64,000 nucleotides of DNA from JAGWBJ01 sp034423015 (GCA_034423015.1 DAOUJG010000063.1:1-64000); one strand, 5' to 3'; shown: positions 7,860-15,969, counted from the first letter of the stretch. Translations and numbers: made by a program. The notes: generated by a model not told the origin, from the sequence alone.

Positions 7860-8852
7860 ATGAAACGCCGCGGGCTCATAACCCTGCTGATAGCGGTGGT
7901 GGTGGTCTTCGCGGGCCTCGCAGTGTACGCGGACCTGCCAGACCTGCTGGACCACGTCTCCTCGATCCCAACCGAGTATTGGCTCATGGCCCTGGCCCTG
8001 GCCCTGGCCAACTACGTCCTGCGGCTCGTCCGCTGGCACTACTACCTGGCGTTGCTGGGCATCAGGATAGGCATCGGCGCCAGCACCGCCATATTCCTGG
8101 CGGGCCTGACCATGGTATTGAGCCCGGGCAGGGTCGGCGAGCTGGCGAAGTCGTACTTCTTGAAAGAGAAGCTAGACGTTCCCGTGTCGGTGTCGGCCCC
8201 GGCGGTGATCGCGGAGAGAGTCACCGACCTGGTGTGCGTACTGGTCCTCAGCCTGTGGGGACTGTCCCTGGTCCCCTACGGGTGGGTCGCCGGGATAGTG
8301 GTGGCCGCGGCCTTCGGGTTGTTCCTACTCCTGGGCGTCACCCGGTGGGGCAGCGGGAGGGTGCTTCGCCTGCCGGTGCCCGGACGGTGGCGGCCCTTCA
8401 TGGCCGAGTCGAGGGACTCCTTCCGGCGCATATTCTCGCCGGGGCCGTTGACCGTGGCGCTGCTGCTGGGGCTGGCGGCCTGGTTCGCCGAGGGGTGCGC
8501 CCTCTGGCTGCTCCTGGAGGCCCTGGACGCCGACGTCTCCCTGGGGCAGGCGGTGTCCATCTACGCCGCCTCCACACTGCTGGGCGCGATTACCATGCTT
8601 CCCGGCGGCCTGGTTGGCACCGAGGGGGGCATGGTGACATTGCTCCAACAGCTGGACCTGACCAGGGCAGCCGCCTCGTCGGCCACTCTTGTAGTCCGGA
8701 TATGCACCCTCTGGTTCGCCGTGGTGCTGGGCGTGCTGGGACTGGCCTACGTCCAATGGCGCATGAGCCCGGCCCCTGCCGGCATGCGCGACGCCGGACC
8801 AACGCCCGCAACTCCCATGCCCGAACCAGGAGCCGGCAGCGATGGCCCGTAA
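7860..8852 (+). CDS. Flippase-like integral membrane protein (LPG synthase TM / COG0392 family)
   Basis: A 330-residue polytopic membrane protein with about eight hydrophobic segments, starting with LITLLIAVVVVFAGLAVYA. Family landmarks include RLVRWHYYLALLG near residue 60, the conserved LSPGRVGELAKSYFLK near 87-102, and LPGGLVGTEGG near 248-258. The family (lysylphosphatidylglycerol synthase TM region, AglD-like) is linked to moving or modifying lipid-linked molecules; here it lacks the cytosolic aminoacyl-transferase half. Its last 11 bases overlap the UbiA gene downstream, so the pair is co-translated and likely handles a polyprenyl-phosphate-linked sugar. The C-terminal 30 residues are proline-rich. 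The ATG at 7860 has no clear Shine-Dalgarno; the start could be slightly different. Confidence 0.82.
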   Translation: MKRRGLITLLIAVVVVFAGLAVYADLPDLLDHVSSIPTEYWLMALALALANYVLRLVRWHYYLALLGIRIGIGASTAIFLAGLTMVLSPGRVGELAKSYFLKEKLDVPVSVSAPAVIAERVTDLVCVLVLSLWGLSLVPYGWVAGIVVAAAFGLFLLLGVTRWGSGRVLRLPVPGRWRPFMAESRDSFRRIFSPGPLTVALLLGLAAWFAEGCALWLLLEALDADVSLGQAVSIYAASTLLGAITMLPGGLVGTEGGMVTLLQQLDLTRAAASSATLVVRICTLWFAVVLGVLGLAYVQWRMSPAPAGMRDAGPTPATPMPEPGAGSDGP

Positions 8853-9813
8853 GGACCCACCCGTCGACAGCTCTTCGCTCGGGGGGCCCGGGACCTCCCC
8901 CGTACCCAACCTCCTCAGGGTCACCGCGGGCCTCCTCTGGTCCATGCGACCGGTCCAGTGGACCAAGAACCTTGTGGTGCTGCTGCCCCTGGCCTTCTCC
9001 ATAAACGAGCGGTGGGACCTGAACGACGCCGACCTGATAGGCGAGCTGGTGCTGAGGGTCGCGGCGGGGGCCCTGGTTTTTTCTGCCCTGTCCGGAGCCG
9101 TGTACATCGTGAACGACTCTTTCGACAGGTCCAGCGACGCGGTCCACCCCAGGAAGCGCTACCGCCCCATCGCGTCGGGCGTCGTCCCCCTGGCAGCGGC
9201 GCAGGCGGCGGCCCTGCTGGTCATGGCGGCGTCCATCGCCGGCGGGTTCCTGCTGGACGTGGGGTTCGGCATCGTGGGCGCCGTGTTTCTGGTCACCAAC
9301 CTGGGCTACTCCTCGTACCTGAAGAGGATCATCATCCTGGACGTCATGCTGGTCGCGGCCGGCTACCTGCTGCGGGTCGTGGCCGGGGCGCTGATCATCG
9401 ACGTGTCGCCCTCCCCCTGGCTGTACAGCACCATCGGGGTGGGCGCCCTGTTCATCGCCGTTGCCAAGCGGTACAGCGAGCTCTCGGCGGCGGGAGCCGA
9501 CGCCGTCACTCAGAGGACGGTACTGGGGGAGTACTCCCAGGCGTTCCTGGGGCAGCTCGTGAGCATCACCGGCACCGCGGCGGTGGTGGCCTACGCGCTG
9601 TACACGTTCACGGCCAGCAACGTTCCCGAGAACCACAGCATGATGCTGACGATCCCCTTCGTCGTCTTTGGACTCTTCCGCTACCTGTACCTGATGAACC
9701 GGACGGGCCTGACCGAGAGCCCCGAGCTGGTCATCCTGAGAGACAGGCCCCTGCTCGCATCCGTCGCCCTCTGGGCGGTGACCTCCGTGGTAATCCTCGG
9801 CGTCGATAGGTGA
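8842..9813 (+). CDS. UbiA-family polyprenyl-phosphate phosphoribosyltransferase (DPPR synthase-like)
   Basis: A 323-residue UbiA-superfamily membrane enzyme with about nine helices. The first aspartate-rich motif reads NDSFDRSSDAVHPRKRYRP, the form characteristic of decaprenyl-phosphate 5-phosphoribosyltransferase. A second site, YSSYLKRIIILDVMLVAAGY, follows at about residues 154-173. In Actinobacteria this enzyme joins phosphoribosyl pyrophosphate to decaprenyl phosphate, the first step to decaprenyl-phospho-arabinose. Here it follows and overlaps a flippase-like gene, consistent with a lipid-linked pentose donor for surface glycans. The other steps (phosphatase, epimerase) are not in the window, so the final product is unknown. 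Ubiquinone or chlorophyll prenyltransferases are less likely given the HPRKRxRP signature. Confidence 0.87.
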   Translation: MARKDPPVDSSSLGGPGTSPVPNLLRVTAGLLWSMRPVQWTKNLVVLLPLAFSINERWDLNDADLIGELVLRVAAGALVFSALSGAVYIVNDSFDRSSDAVHPRKRYRPIASGVVPLAAAQAAALLVMAASIAGGFLLDVGFGIVGAVFLVTNLGYSSYLKRIIILDVMLVAAGYLLRVVAGALIIDVSPSPWLYSTIGVGALFIAVAKRYSELSAAGADAVTQRTVLGEYSQAFLGQLVSITGTAAVVAYALYTFTASNVPENHSMMLTIPFVVFGLFRYLYLMNRTGLTESPELVILRDRPLLASVALWAVTSVVILGVDR

Positions 9814-9870
9814 GTGTGGTCCAAGCGTTGGCTTCGGATCTAGCGCCAGGAGTGTCCGTCCGGCCAGTAA

Positions 9871-9900
9871 TTGACTAAGCCAACATGAGTCAACTATACT
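9871..9900 (+). promoter_or_regulatory. Promoter with overlapping operator, toxin-antitoxin operon
   Basis: TTGACT (9871-9876), an 18-bp spacer and TATACT (9895-9900) form a strong promoter. The -35 hexamer and AGTCAA at 9888-9893 make a perfect 6-bp inverted repeat across the spacer, a likely site for the ribbon-helix-helix antitoxin. The -10 ends only 9 bases before the ATG, so the mRNA may be nearly leaderless. Confidence 0.65.
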
Positions 9901-9909
9901 CCTCTTACT

Positions 9910-10155
9910 ATGACGAAGCGTCTACAGGTGCTATTGGATGAGGAAGAGTACTTGGATATCCAGGGCGTAGCCCGAAGGCAGCGTATGACCGTCGCCGAAT
10001 GGGTCAGGCAGGCGCTGCGCAGGGCCAGGGACGAACAACCTGGCAGTGTGGAAGCGAAGCTCCGCGCCATCGCCGACGCGTCGCGGCACGAGTTTCCTAC
10101 GGCTGATATAGAGGTCATGCTTGGGGAGATCGAAGCCGGGCAGCGTCTCGAATGA
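9910..10155 (+). CDS. Ribbon-helix-helix antitoxin (CopG/VapB type)
   Basis: An 81-residue protein. Its N-terminus, MTKRLQVLLDEEEYLDIQGVARRQ followed by MTVAEWVRQALR, fits a ribbon-helix-helix DNA-binding dimer: one beta strand and two helices. The acidic C-terminal part would wrap the PIN toxin. The last four bases (ATGA) are shared with the toxin gene, so production is coupled. Such antitoxins repress their own promoter; the inverted repeat in the promoter at 9871-9893 is a plausible operator. No Shine-Dalgarno precedes the ATG, and the -10 box sits 9 bases upstream, so translation may start on a leaderless or very short-leader transcript. Confidence 0.85.
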   Translation: MTKRLQVLLDEEEYLDIQGVARRQRMTVAEWVRQALRRARDEQPGSVEAKLRAIADASRHEFPTADIEVMLGEIEAGQRLE

Positions 10156-10547
10156 TATTCATCGACTCCAACGTACCAATGTACCTCGTGGGAGCTCCCC
10201 ACCCAAACAAAGACCGCGCTCTGGCGATGCTGAGCCGGTTGGCGCGAGATGGAGAGCGATTCGTTACAGATGTCGAGGTATACCAGGAGATACTCCACAG
10301 GTACACAGCGATCCAGCGTCTGGACGCCATCGGGCCCGCGTTCGATAGCCTCGATGCCATCGCCGACGACGTTCTAACCTTTGCCATGTCCGAGGTCCGT
10401 GCCGCCAGAGCTCTTATAGAGTCGGTGGATGGCCTTTCGGCTAGGGACGCCCTTCACGTCGCGGTAATGCGCAAAGCAGGGACCAATCGAATTCTGAGCT
10501 TCGATCGCGGCTTCGACTCCTGCCCAGAAGTCAATCGCCTGGTTTGA
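10152..10547 (+). CDS. PIN-domain ribonuclease toxin (VapC type)
   Basis: A 131-residue PIN domain. The acidic metal-binding residues can be read in order: the Asp in MIFIDSNVP, the Glu in DVEVYQEIL, the Asp in LSARDALHVAVM, and the Asp in ILSFDRGFD. PIN toxins cut tRNA or rRNA with Mg2+ or Mn2+ when their antitoxin is degraded, slowing growth. The start ATG overlaps the stop of the antitoxin gene. The module lies directly upstream of a large NACHT-type NTPase, a typical setting for accessory defence genes. The tRNA or rRNA target cannot be predicted. Confidence 0.88.
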   Translation: MIFIDSNVPMYLVGAPHPNKDRALAMLSRLARDGERFVTDVEVYQEILHRYTAIQRLDAIGPAFDSLDAIADDVLTFAMSEVRAARALIESVDGLSARDALHVAVMRKAGTNRILSFDRGFDSCPEVNRLV

Positions 10548-10619
10548 CCGCCCCCAGCCCTCCCCACCTCCCACCCCTAGGTGCTGACTTGGATTTACTC
10601 GTCCTGGTGGAGGAGTCCG

Positions 10620-13445
10620 GTGATTCGGGAAATAAGATTAGGGGACAGTGATGGCTATTTCTGGAGAGGCAGAACGGTCAAGCACCCTAGAGAGCGCCGC
10701 GAGATGAACGCAAAGCAGATCAGACCGAGTGAAGACCCACTCCAGGTCTTTATCAGCAGCCGACAGGATCCAAAAGACGAGGAAATGTTCCGTGCCAGGT
10801 CATTGGCCATAGAAGAGGTAGACAGATTCCCAGTGACGAAGGCCTGGGCCTTCGAAGACGCTCCCGCTAGTTCCGAAGCGGCCCGCGACCGGTACGTCAG
10901 AAACGCAGGGAGGGCGGACGTGGTGATCTGGCTTATCGGTTCAACGACTACCACACCGATAGTCGAAGAAATAGGCGCGTGCATGAGGGCCCGGGGAAAA
11001 CTCCTCGCCTTCATGATCCCCGCAAATGAAAGAGATGACGAGACAGAGGCACTGATCCGAAGAGTGTCGAACTACGCCACTTGGAAGACTGTTGAGCACG
11101 TAGACGACCTGCCGGACCATATCAGGGCATCCCTGACTGACGAGATTTTGCAGAGGCACCGGGACCCGGCTCCGGTCAACCACGATCTATACCTGAGGCA
11201 GAAGCTCCGAGAGAGCATCTCGGATACTAGGCGCCTCTGGGCAACATTGGGAGTCCCAGAAGACATCGCCGGCGAACTCGCCGAGGACCACTCAGTTGGG
11301 CACAAACTGACAATCCCCACTACAGGAACACTGACGGTAAATGCACGGCAAGGATCCGGGAAGACGCTGGCAGCACATCGACTATTCCAGTTGGCGCTGC
11401 AACACCGGCTGCATGATCATTTCCAACCCCTGCCTGTTTTTCTGAACGCACGCAACATCAGCGGGGATCTGAAGGACCATATTGAGGGCTACATCCGGGA
11501 ACACGGGCCCGTCTACACCCAGAGGGTCCTGGTCATCATAGACGGTCTGGATGAGACAGGGCGCTCCAAGGCAAACCAGTTGCTCAACCAGGCACAGTCC
11601 TACACGGACGCAAATGGGAACGTGTCCGCGGTGGTGATCACAAGGCCTCTGCCTGGCCTGAGCCTCACAGCCGAAGAGTACACTCTGCCTCAGTGTAGTG
11701 AGGAAGAATTCCTCTCCATAGCGTCAAGAGTCGCAGGACGCGATGTTAGACAGTCTGAGATTCCTTTCCGGGAGTATCGGACCCGGCTTCCGCTGTTCGC
11801 AACGATAGTCGGAGCGTACCTGAGACAACCCATGCCCAAATGGGGACGGGCTCCGAGCCAAATGGTCAGTGAGATGGTCCGGCAAGCGCTGGGTGACTCA
11901 CTTGATGACCTCGGAGATGCCGCGGAACTTTTGAAGACTCTGGCTGTGGCCTCTATCAGCTCGGGAGAAAGTGTCGATAAGACACTTGTGGCAACGAAAA
12001 CCTCCGACCAAGTTCGCGTGGCCAACTCACGAATCGTTGTGGAGGAGGACGGCAAGTTCGACTTCACGCTGGCAATCTTCCGAGAGTGGTTCGCTGCGAG
12101 GGCCATTGTGGAGAGGTCAATCTCCTTTGAGGAAATTGAGCTGAAATCCGACAGGTGGGTAGTCCCGCTGGCCATCGCCATCAACTCGGAAAACCCGAAC
12201 ACTGGCCGAGAGATCATGGAAAGACTCGCCTCCTCAGATCCAGGGATGGCTGGGCTGGTACTGGATGAGGTCAAGCATAACTGGTCTCATAACTGGTCTG
12301 AGGAGGAACACTCGAAATCATTCCCTTCAGGCACAGCAATAGAGATAGGCACCAGCATCAGAAAGGCCATGGAAGACTGGAACGACGGACTTGGCCCTCT
12401 GATGCCTGCACTGGGAATGCAGGCAAAAGCCGGAGGCATTCCGACACTGGGAATCGAAGTACGATCAGGATGGGTCACCACCAGTTGGTACGGAGGAGAC
12501 GAAGAACTTCCACCCGTAGTCCAACTTCCAAAGGACCTGTTGGATCGCTACGACAGGCATTATGAGGGCTGGCCCAGTTTGACGTCGAGGGGCATAGAAT
12601 CCACCAGAGTCTGGCCATGGAGTATCACTCACGATGAACTATCCCGGTCTCTGTCGGAACAACTGAAAAGCTTTAGCCTCGCACTGGAATTTACAGTGGG
12701 ATTCCATGAATTTGCCTATGAATTTACTAGCCACTTGCGCGGGGCCGATTTCGAGGCAAGAGACATAGGTACTCCAACTGACTTAATTGACTACATTGAT
12801 CAGTGGATACGGCATCTGCAAGGAGACCCGAGAAGCTCCGTTACGTTCGGACGCAGCGGGTATTCTTTCACGGTTCCGGAACTAGAACTTTTCAAAGAGC
12901 GGGTTTCTGATCATGTTGGGAAGGGCACAGACATCCTTGTGGATCCCTGGCCACAGCCAGACAAAGAATGGCCTCCCGGGAGAACGGGAGGGATGTGGTT
13001 CGAGCGTTACACTGAGGAAAGGTTACTTCAGCGCACTAATGCAATTTTCAACGGAGCCCTTGAAATCTATAACCTCATAGTAGAACGGTGGCTCCCTGCG
13101 TTCAATAGAAGGAACCAAATGACATACATGCTACCCTTTCGAATGAGTGGTGAACTGCGATTACGGGAATCCAGCAAACCGAACGATCGGAAAGAGGCAG
13201 CGCTCATTCACTGGAGCGAATGGGTAGACGATGCCGTCGACTCGGGGGTATTCATAGAAATGGGAGGAAAGGGGAGGACTTTCGACGACAAAACTCGGAA
13301 GAGAATTCAGGCAGCCCAAGAAAGATTTGCCGAACAGGGAAAACCACACTACAGCGGCTGGGGGGTGCTCCATGGTTACGAGCCCAGACCAGCCACTACA
13401 CTCGCCCACGAGTGGTTGACACACGACCTCCGGACACTTCATTGA
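10620..13445 (+). CDS. DUF4062-NACHT STAND NTPase, putative anti-phage immune protein
   Basis: A protein of about 941 residues. The N-terminal domain (about 40-180) starts QVFISSR and includes AWAFEDAP, ADVVIWLIGS and PIVEEIGACMRARGKLLAFMIP; this is a DUF4062-like, TIR-related fold often used as an effector or sensor in bacterial NLR-like proteins. A NACHT/STAND ATPase follows, with Walker A ARQGSGKT at 242-249 and Walker B VLVIIDGLDE at 303-312. The C-terminal half (about 510-941) has no repeat I recognise and may be the ligand sensor. The start GTG 10620 is chosen because GGAGGAG lies at 10609-10615; GTG 10581 lacks a site, and ATG 10704 is also possible. The gene is less GC-rich than its neighbours and uses many AGA/AGG codons, suggesting transfer. 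The immune role is inferred from architecture and its TA neighbour. Confidence 0.8.
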   Translation: MIREIRLGDSDGYFWRGRTVKHPRERREMNAKQIRPSEDPLQVFISSRQDPKDEEMFRARSLAIEEVDRFPVTKAWAFEDAPASSEAARDRYVRNAGRADVVIWLIGSTTTTPIVEEIGACMRARGKLLAFMIPANERDDETEALIRRVSNYATWKTVEHVDDLPDHIRASLTDEILQRHRDPAPVNHDLYLRQKLRESISDTRRLWATLGVPEDIAGELAEDHSVGHKLTIPTTGTLTVNARQGSGKTLAAHRLFQLALQHRLHDHFQPLPVFLNARNISGDLKDHIEGYIREHGPVYTQRVLVIIDGLDETGRSKANQLLNQAQSYTDANGNVSAVVITRPLPGLSLTAEEYTLPQCSEEEFLSIASRVAGRDVRQSEIPFREYRTRLPLFATIVGAYLRQPMPKWGRAPSQMVSEMVRQALGDSLDDLGDAAELLKTLAVASISSGESVDKTLVATKTSDQVRVANSRIVVEEDGKFDFTLAIFREWFAARAIVERSISFEEIELKSDRWVVPLAIAINSENPNTGREIMERLASSDPGMAGLVLDEVKHNWSHNWSEEEHSKSFPSGTAIEIGTSIRKAMEDWNDGLGPLMPALGMQAKAGGIPTLGIEVRSGWVTTSWYGGDEELPPVVQLPKDLLDRYDRHYEGWPSLTSRGIESTRVWPWSITHDELSRSLSEQLKSFSLALEFTVGFHEFAYEFTSHLRGADFEARDIGTPTDLIDYIDQWIRHLQGDPRSSVTFGRSGYSFTVPELELFKERVSDHVGKGTDILVDPWPQPDKEWPPGRTGGMWFERYTEERLLQRTNAIFNGALEIYNLIVERWLPAFNRRNQMTYMLPFRMSGELRLRESSKPNDRKEAALIHWSEWVDDAVDSGVFIEMGGKGRTFDDKTRKRIQAAQERFAEQGKPHYSGWGVLHGYEPRPATTLAHEWLTHDLRTLH

Positions 13446-13784
13446 GCAGAGAGATGACGGCCAGCCACCCGGTCCAAACACGCTTGAGAGGGTGAAGCTC
13501 CCGACTGTAGATCATCAGTGAAAAAGGGACACCTGAGGTGGACCCGGTTACTTGGACAGAATCGGGGCGGAGTCAAGTGAGGGTCCCGGCGTTCTCGCCA
13601 GTGATTCTGACCCCTCTCTTGGTGCACACCTCCTGCCATTAGACTCCGTGACTTCCCGGGTCCCCATAGAATACCCCGGCCGTGGGTCCGCTATCCTACG
13701 ACCTGATGGGGTGAATCTTGGTCGCGTCTTTTTGATTCAGTATGCTCTAGGGACTTTTGCACTTCCCTCCACCACCGCCAGACA
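13446..13784. other. Intergenic region, no gene recognised
   Basis: About 340 bases between the NACHT gene and the ribosomal protein operon. Short ORFs on either strand show no domain or ribosome site. The stretch around 13515-13560 vaguely recalls an insertion-sequence end, but no transposase fragment supports this. Confidence 0.4.
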
Positions 13785-13813
13785 TTGACACCTTCCCAGG
13801 CACGACCTACAAT
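13785..13813 (+). promoter_or_regulatory. Promoter of the rplU-rpmA-rpmE operon
   Basis: Consensus TTGACA (13785-13790), a 17-bp spacer and TACAAT (13808-13813). The predicted start near 13820 gives a very short leader with GGAG at 13822-13825 before GTG 13833. The -35 and the first six spacer bases equal those of the mqnE promoter at 43914. Confidence 0.75.
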
Positions 13814-13832
13814 GGAAAGTCGGAGTGTGATT

Positions 13833-14411
13833 GTGGACTACGCGATAATGAAGACCGGGGGCAAGCAGTACCGGGTCAGCCCGGGCGACGAGCTGGACGT
13901 CGAGAAGCTCCCGGCCGAAGAGGGTTCCTACGTCGAGATCGGCGACGTCTTGGCCGTGTCCAGGGACGGCGAGCTGACGGTGGGGAACCCGATGGTGGCC
14001 GACGCCAGCGTCCTGGCCCACGTGCGTTCCCAGTACAAGGACGACAAGGTGCTGGTGTTCAAGTACAAGCGAAAGATCCGCTATCGCAGGAAGAAGGGAC
14101 ACCGCCAGCCGTACACCCGGCTGTACATCACGTCCATCTCCCACGCGGGCATCGAGATCGGGCAGCCCGAGTGGCCCGAGGAGCCGGCCCTCGCCGAGGA
14201 ACCCGTTGACGAGGTAGCCGCCCTCGCCGTCGCGGACGACGAGGCCGAAGAAGAGCCGGTCGAGCCCATGGCCGAGACCGTAGACGCCGAGGAGCCCGAA
14301 GCCGAGGAGCTCGGAGAGGAGGCCCCGGCGGCCGAAGTAGAGGAGCCGGCGGAGGACGGGATCCCGCCGGAGGCCTCCGACGAACAGACCCAGAGCAGAG
14401 GTGAGAGCTAA
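13833..14411 (+). CDS. rplU: 50S ribosomal protein L21 with long acidic C-terminal tail
   Basis: The first about 105 residues are a standard L21: YAIMKTGGKQYRVSPGDE at the start, then KRKIRYRRKKGHRQPYTRLYI, binding 23S rRNA domains and contacting L20. A further about 85 residues rich in Glu, Ala and Pro follow, giving 192 residues against a usual length near 103. The start is GTG 13833: GGAG stands 7 bases upstream and the frame here gives VDYAIMKTGG, matching the family. An upstream in-frame codon at 13785 is excluded because it is the -35 box. The stop overlaps the rpmA start by one base (TAATG). The acidic tail has no recognised domain; it could be disordered or shield the basic protein before assembly. 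Confidence 0.95.
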   Translation: MDYAIMKTGGKQYRVSPGDELDVEKLPAEEGSYVEIGDVLAVSRDGELTVGNPMVADASVLAHVRSQYKDDKVLVFKYKRKIRYRRKKGHRQPYTRLYITSISHAGIEIGQPEWPEEPALAEEPVDEVAALAVADDEAEEEPVEPMAETVDAEEPEAEELGEEAPAAEVEEPAEDGIPPEASDEQTQSRGES

Positions 14412-14680
14412 TGGCCCACAAGAAAGCGGGAGGCAGCTCGCGAAACGGCCGGGACAGCAAGCCCAAGCGCCTTGGCGTAAAGAGGTTCGATGGCCAGTTC
14501 GTGACCACGGGCAACATCATCATGAGGCAGCGGGGGACGCGGATCCGCCCGGGCCGGAACGTGGGGCTGGGGCGGGACTTCACCCTCTTCGCCCTGACCG
14601 ACGGACGCGTCAAGTTCGAGTGGTCCTCCAAGAACAGGCGCCAGGCCAGCGTCATCCCCGAAGCGGTTTCCGGCAGCTAG
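14411..14680 (+). CDS. rpmA: 50S ribosomal protein L27
   Basis: An 89-residue L27 beginning MAHKKAGGSSRNGRDS, with the conserved flexible N-terminus that reaches the peptidyl-transferase centre, and the core RLGVKRFDGQFVTTGNIIMRQRG. There is no N-terminal cleavable extension of the Firmicutes kind. It overlaps rplU by one base and is followed by rpmE after 9 bases. The L21-L27 order is universal in bacteria; L31 as a third gene is a lineage feature. Confidence 0.97.
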   Translation: MAHKKAGGSSRNGRDSKPKRLGVKRFDGQFVTTGNIIMRQRGTRIRPGRNVGLGRDFTLFALTDGRVKFEWSSKNRRQASVIPEAVSGS

Positions 14681-14689
14681 GAACCGCAA

Positions 14690-14893
14690 ATGAAGAAGGA
14701 TATACACCCCCAGTTCTTCCGAGAGGCGACGGTTGTCTGCTCGTGCGGGAACACCTTCACCACCGGCGCCACCAACGACAGCATGAGAGTAGAGATCTGC
14801 AGCCAGTGCCACCCCTTCTACACGGGACAGCAGCGGGTTGTGGACACCGAGGGAAGGATCGAGCGTCTACGTAGGCGTTTCAAGATGACCTAG
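14690..14893 (+). CDS. rpmE: 50S ribosomal protein L31, zinc-binding type
   Basis: A 67-residue L31 with the zinc-binding cysteines of the C+ form: CSCG near residues 17-20 and CSQC near 38-41, followed by HPFYTGQQRVVDTEGRIERL. L31 sits on the 50S side of the intersubunit bridge. Zinc-bound L31 often serves as a zinc store that is swapped for a cysteine-free paralogue under zinc starvation; no such paralogue is in the window. A short hairpin (cccgc at 14895-14899, gcggg at 14903-14907) follows the stop. Confidence 0.97.
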   Translation: MKKDIHPQFFREATVVCSCGNTFTTGATNDSMRVEICSQCHPFYTGQQRVVDTEGRIERLRRRFKMT

Positions 14894-14985
14894 TCCCGCC
14901 TTGCGGGCACCGGAATACAAGGGGGTTGGGGTGTCGCCGCCTAGCGGAGCCCCCGGCCCCCTAGCTGTGTAAGGAGGCGGCCCGG

Positions 14986-15966
14986 TTGGCAGAGCAGCGG
15001 TTCTTCTACGGCGGCCAGGCCGTGATGGAAGGCGTGATGATCCGGGGGCGCCGCCATTTCAGCCTGGCGGTCCGGCGGCTCAACGGCCAGGTCTACGCCG
15101 CGTCGGAGCCCCTGAGCCAGATATACACTGGCCGCTTGCGCCGGCTGCCCCTGGTACGCGGAATCCTCGTCCTCATCGAGACCCTGGTGCTGGGGATCAA
15201 GGCCCTCAACCGCTCGGCTGTCCTGGCCCTGGAGGACCAGACGGGAGAGAACGAAGAGGTCCCCGGCTGGGCGTTGGCGGCGGTCCTGGTCTTCGCCTTT
15301 ACCCTGGGCATCGGCCTGTTTTTCATCATGCCCCTGTTCGCCACCCGCCCTCTGGAGGGGATTATTCACTCGGAGCCGGTGGTCAACCTCATCGAGGGCC
15401 TGATACGGCTGGCGGTGCTGGTGCTCTACATCGGGGCCATCGGCCTCCTGAGAGACATCCGGCGCCTCTTCGCCTACCACGGGGCCGAGCACATGGCCGT
15501 GCACGCCCACGAGGCGGGCCTGCCCCTGGAGGTGTCCAACGTCCGCAGGTTCCCCACGGCGCACCCCCGCTGCGGCACGGCGTTCCTGCTGACGGTGATG
15601 GTGGTGGCGATCCTGGTGTTGGCCTTCACCGGCCGGGAGCCCCTGTGGTGGCTGATCCTGTCCCGCATCGTCTTCATACCAGTGATAGCGGCCGTCAGTT
15701 ATGAGGTTATCCGCTTCAGCGGCGCCCACCAGGACCACCCGGTTACCCGGCTGATGGCCGGACCAGGTCTTCTGCTCCAGAGACTGACGACCCGCCAGCC
15801 CGACGACGGCCAGATCGAGGTGGCGATAAGCGCCATGGAGACGGCGTTGGCCGCCGACGAAGGACGGCAGACCGCGCCGCCGCAGGCCGGGGACGCGGAC
15901 GCGGTGCCCGGCTCTGGCGTGTCCATGGACACCGGGACCCCCGAGGGCGGCGAGGTCACCAGCTAG
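14986..15966 (+). CDS. DUF1385 (YqhQ-like) membrane protein
   Basis: A 326-residue protein matching DUF1385. The N-terminus reads FFYGGQAVMEGVMIRG, the family hallmark, and the second hallmark FAYHGAEHMAVHAHEAG is followed by RFPTAHPRCGTAFL. Several membrane helices are present between residues 95 and 250. The molecular role is unknown. In many Gram-positive and Chloroflexota genomes this gene lies beside rpmE and prfA, as it does next to rpmE here. The start is TTG 14986, preceded by AAGGAGG at 14971-14977. The C-terminal 50 residues are unconserved and polar. It converges with the CinA-like gene, leaving three bases between the two stops. Confidence 0.88.
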   Translation: MAEQRFFYGGQAVMEGVMIRGRRHFSLAVRRLNGQVYAASEPLSQIYTGRLRRLPLVRGILVLIETLVLGIKALNRSAVLALEDQTGENEEVPGWALAAVLVFAFTLGIGLFFIMPLFATRPLEGIIHSEPVVNLIEGLIRLAVLVLYIGAIGLLRDIRRLFAYHGAEHMAVHAHEAGLPLEVSNVRRFPTAHPRCGTAFLLTVMVVAILVLAFTGREPLWWLILSRIVFIPVIAAVSYEVIRFSGAHQDHPVTRLMAGPGLLLQRLTTRQPDDGQIEVAISAMETALAADEGRQTAPPQAGDADAVPGSGVSMDTGTPEGGEVTS

Positions 15967-15969
15967 ACG

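Noticed and set aside
7835..9004. 389-residue plus-strand ORF over the flippase/UbiA genes
   Set aside because: Arg/Gly/Pro-rich shadow frame with no domain; the overlapping frames encode real membrane proteins.
8590..9636. 348-residue minus-strand ORF
   Set aside because: Antisense shadow of the UbiA gene, His/Arg/Gly-rich and without any motif.
13500..13640. Possible insertion-sequence remnant before rplU
   Set aside because: The resemblance is only to a short end-like phrase; no transposase fragment, inverted ends or target duplication was found.
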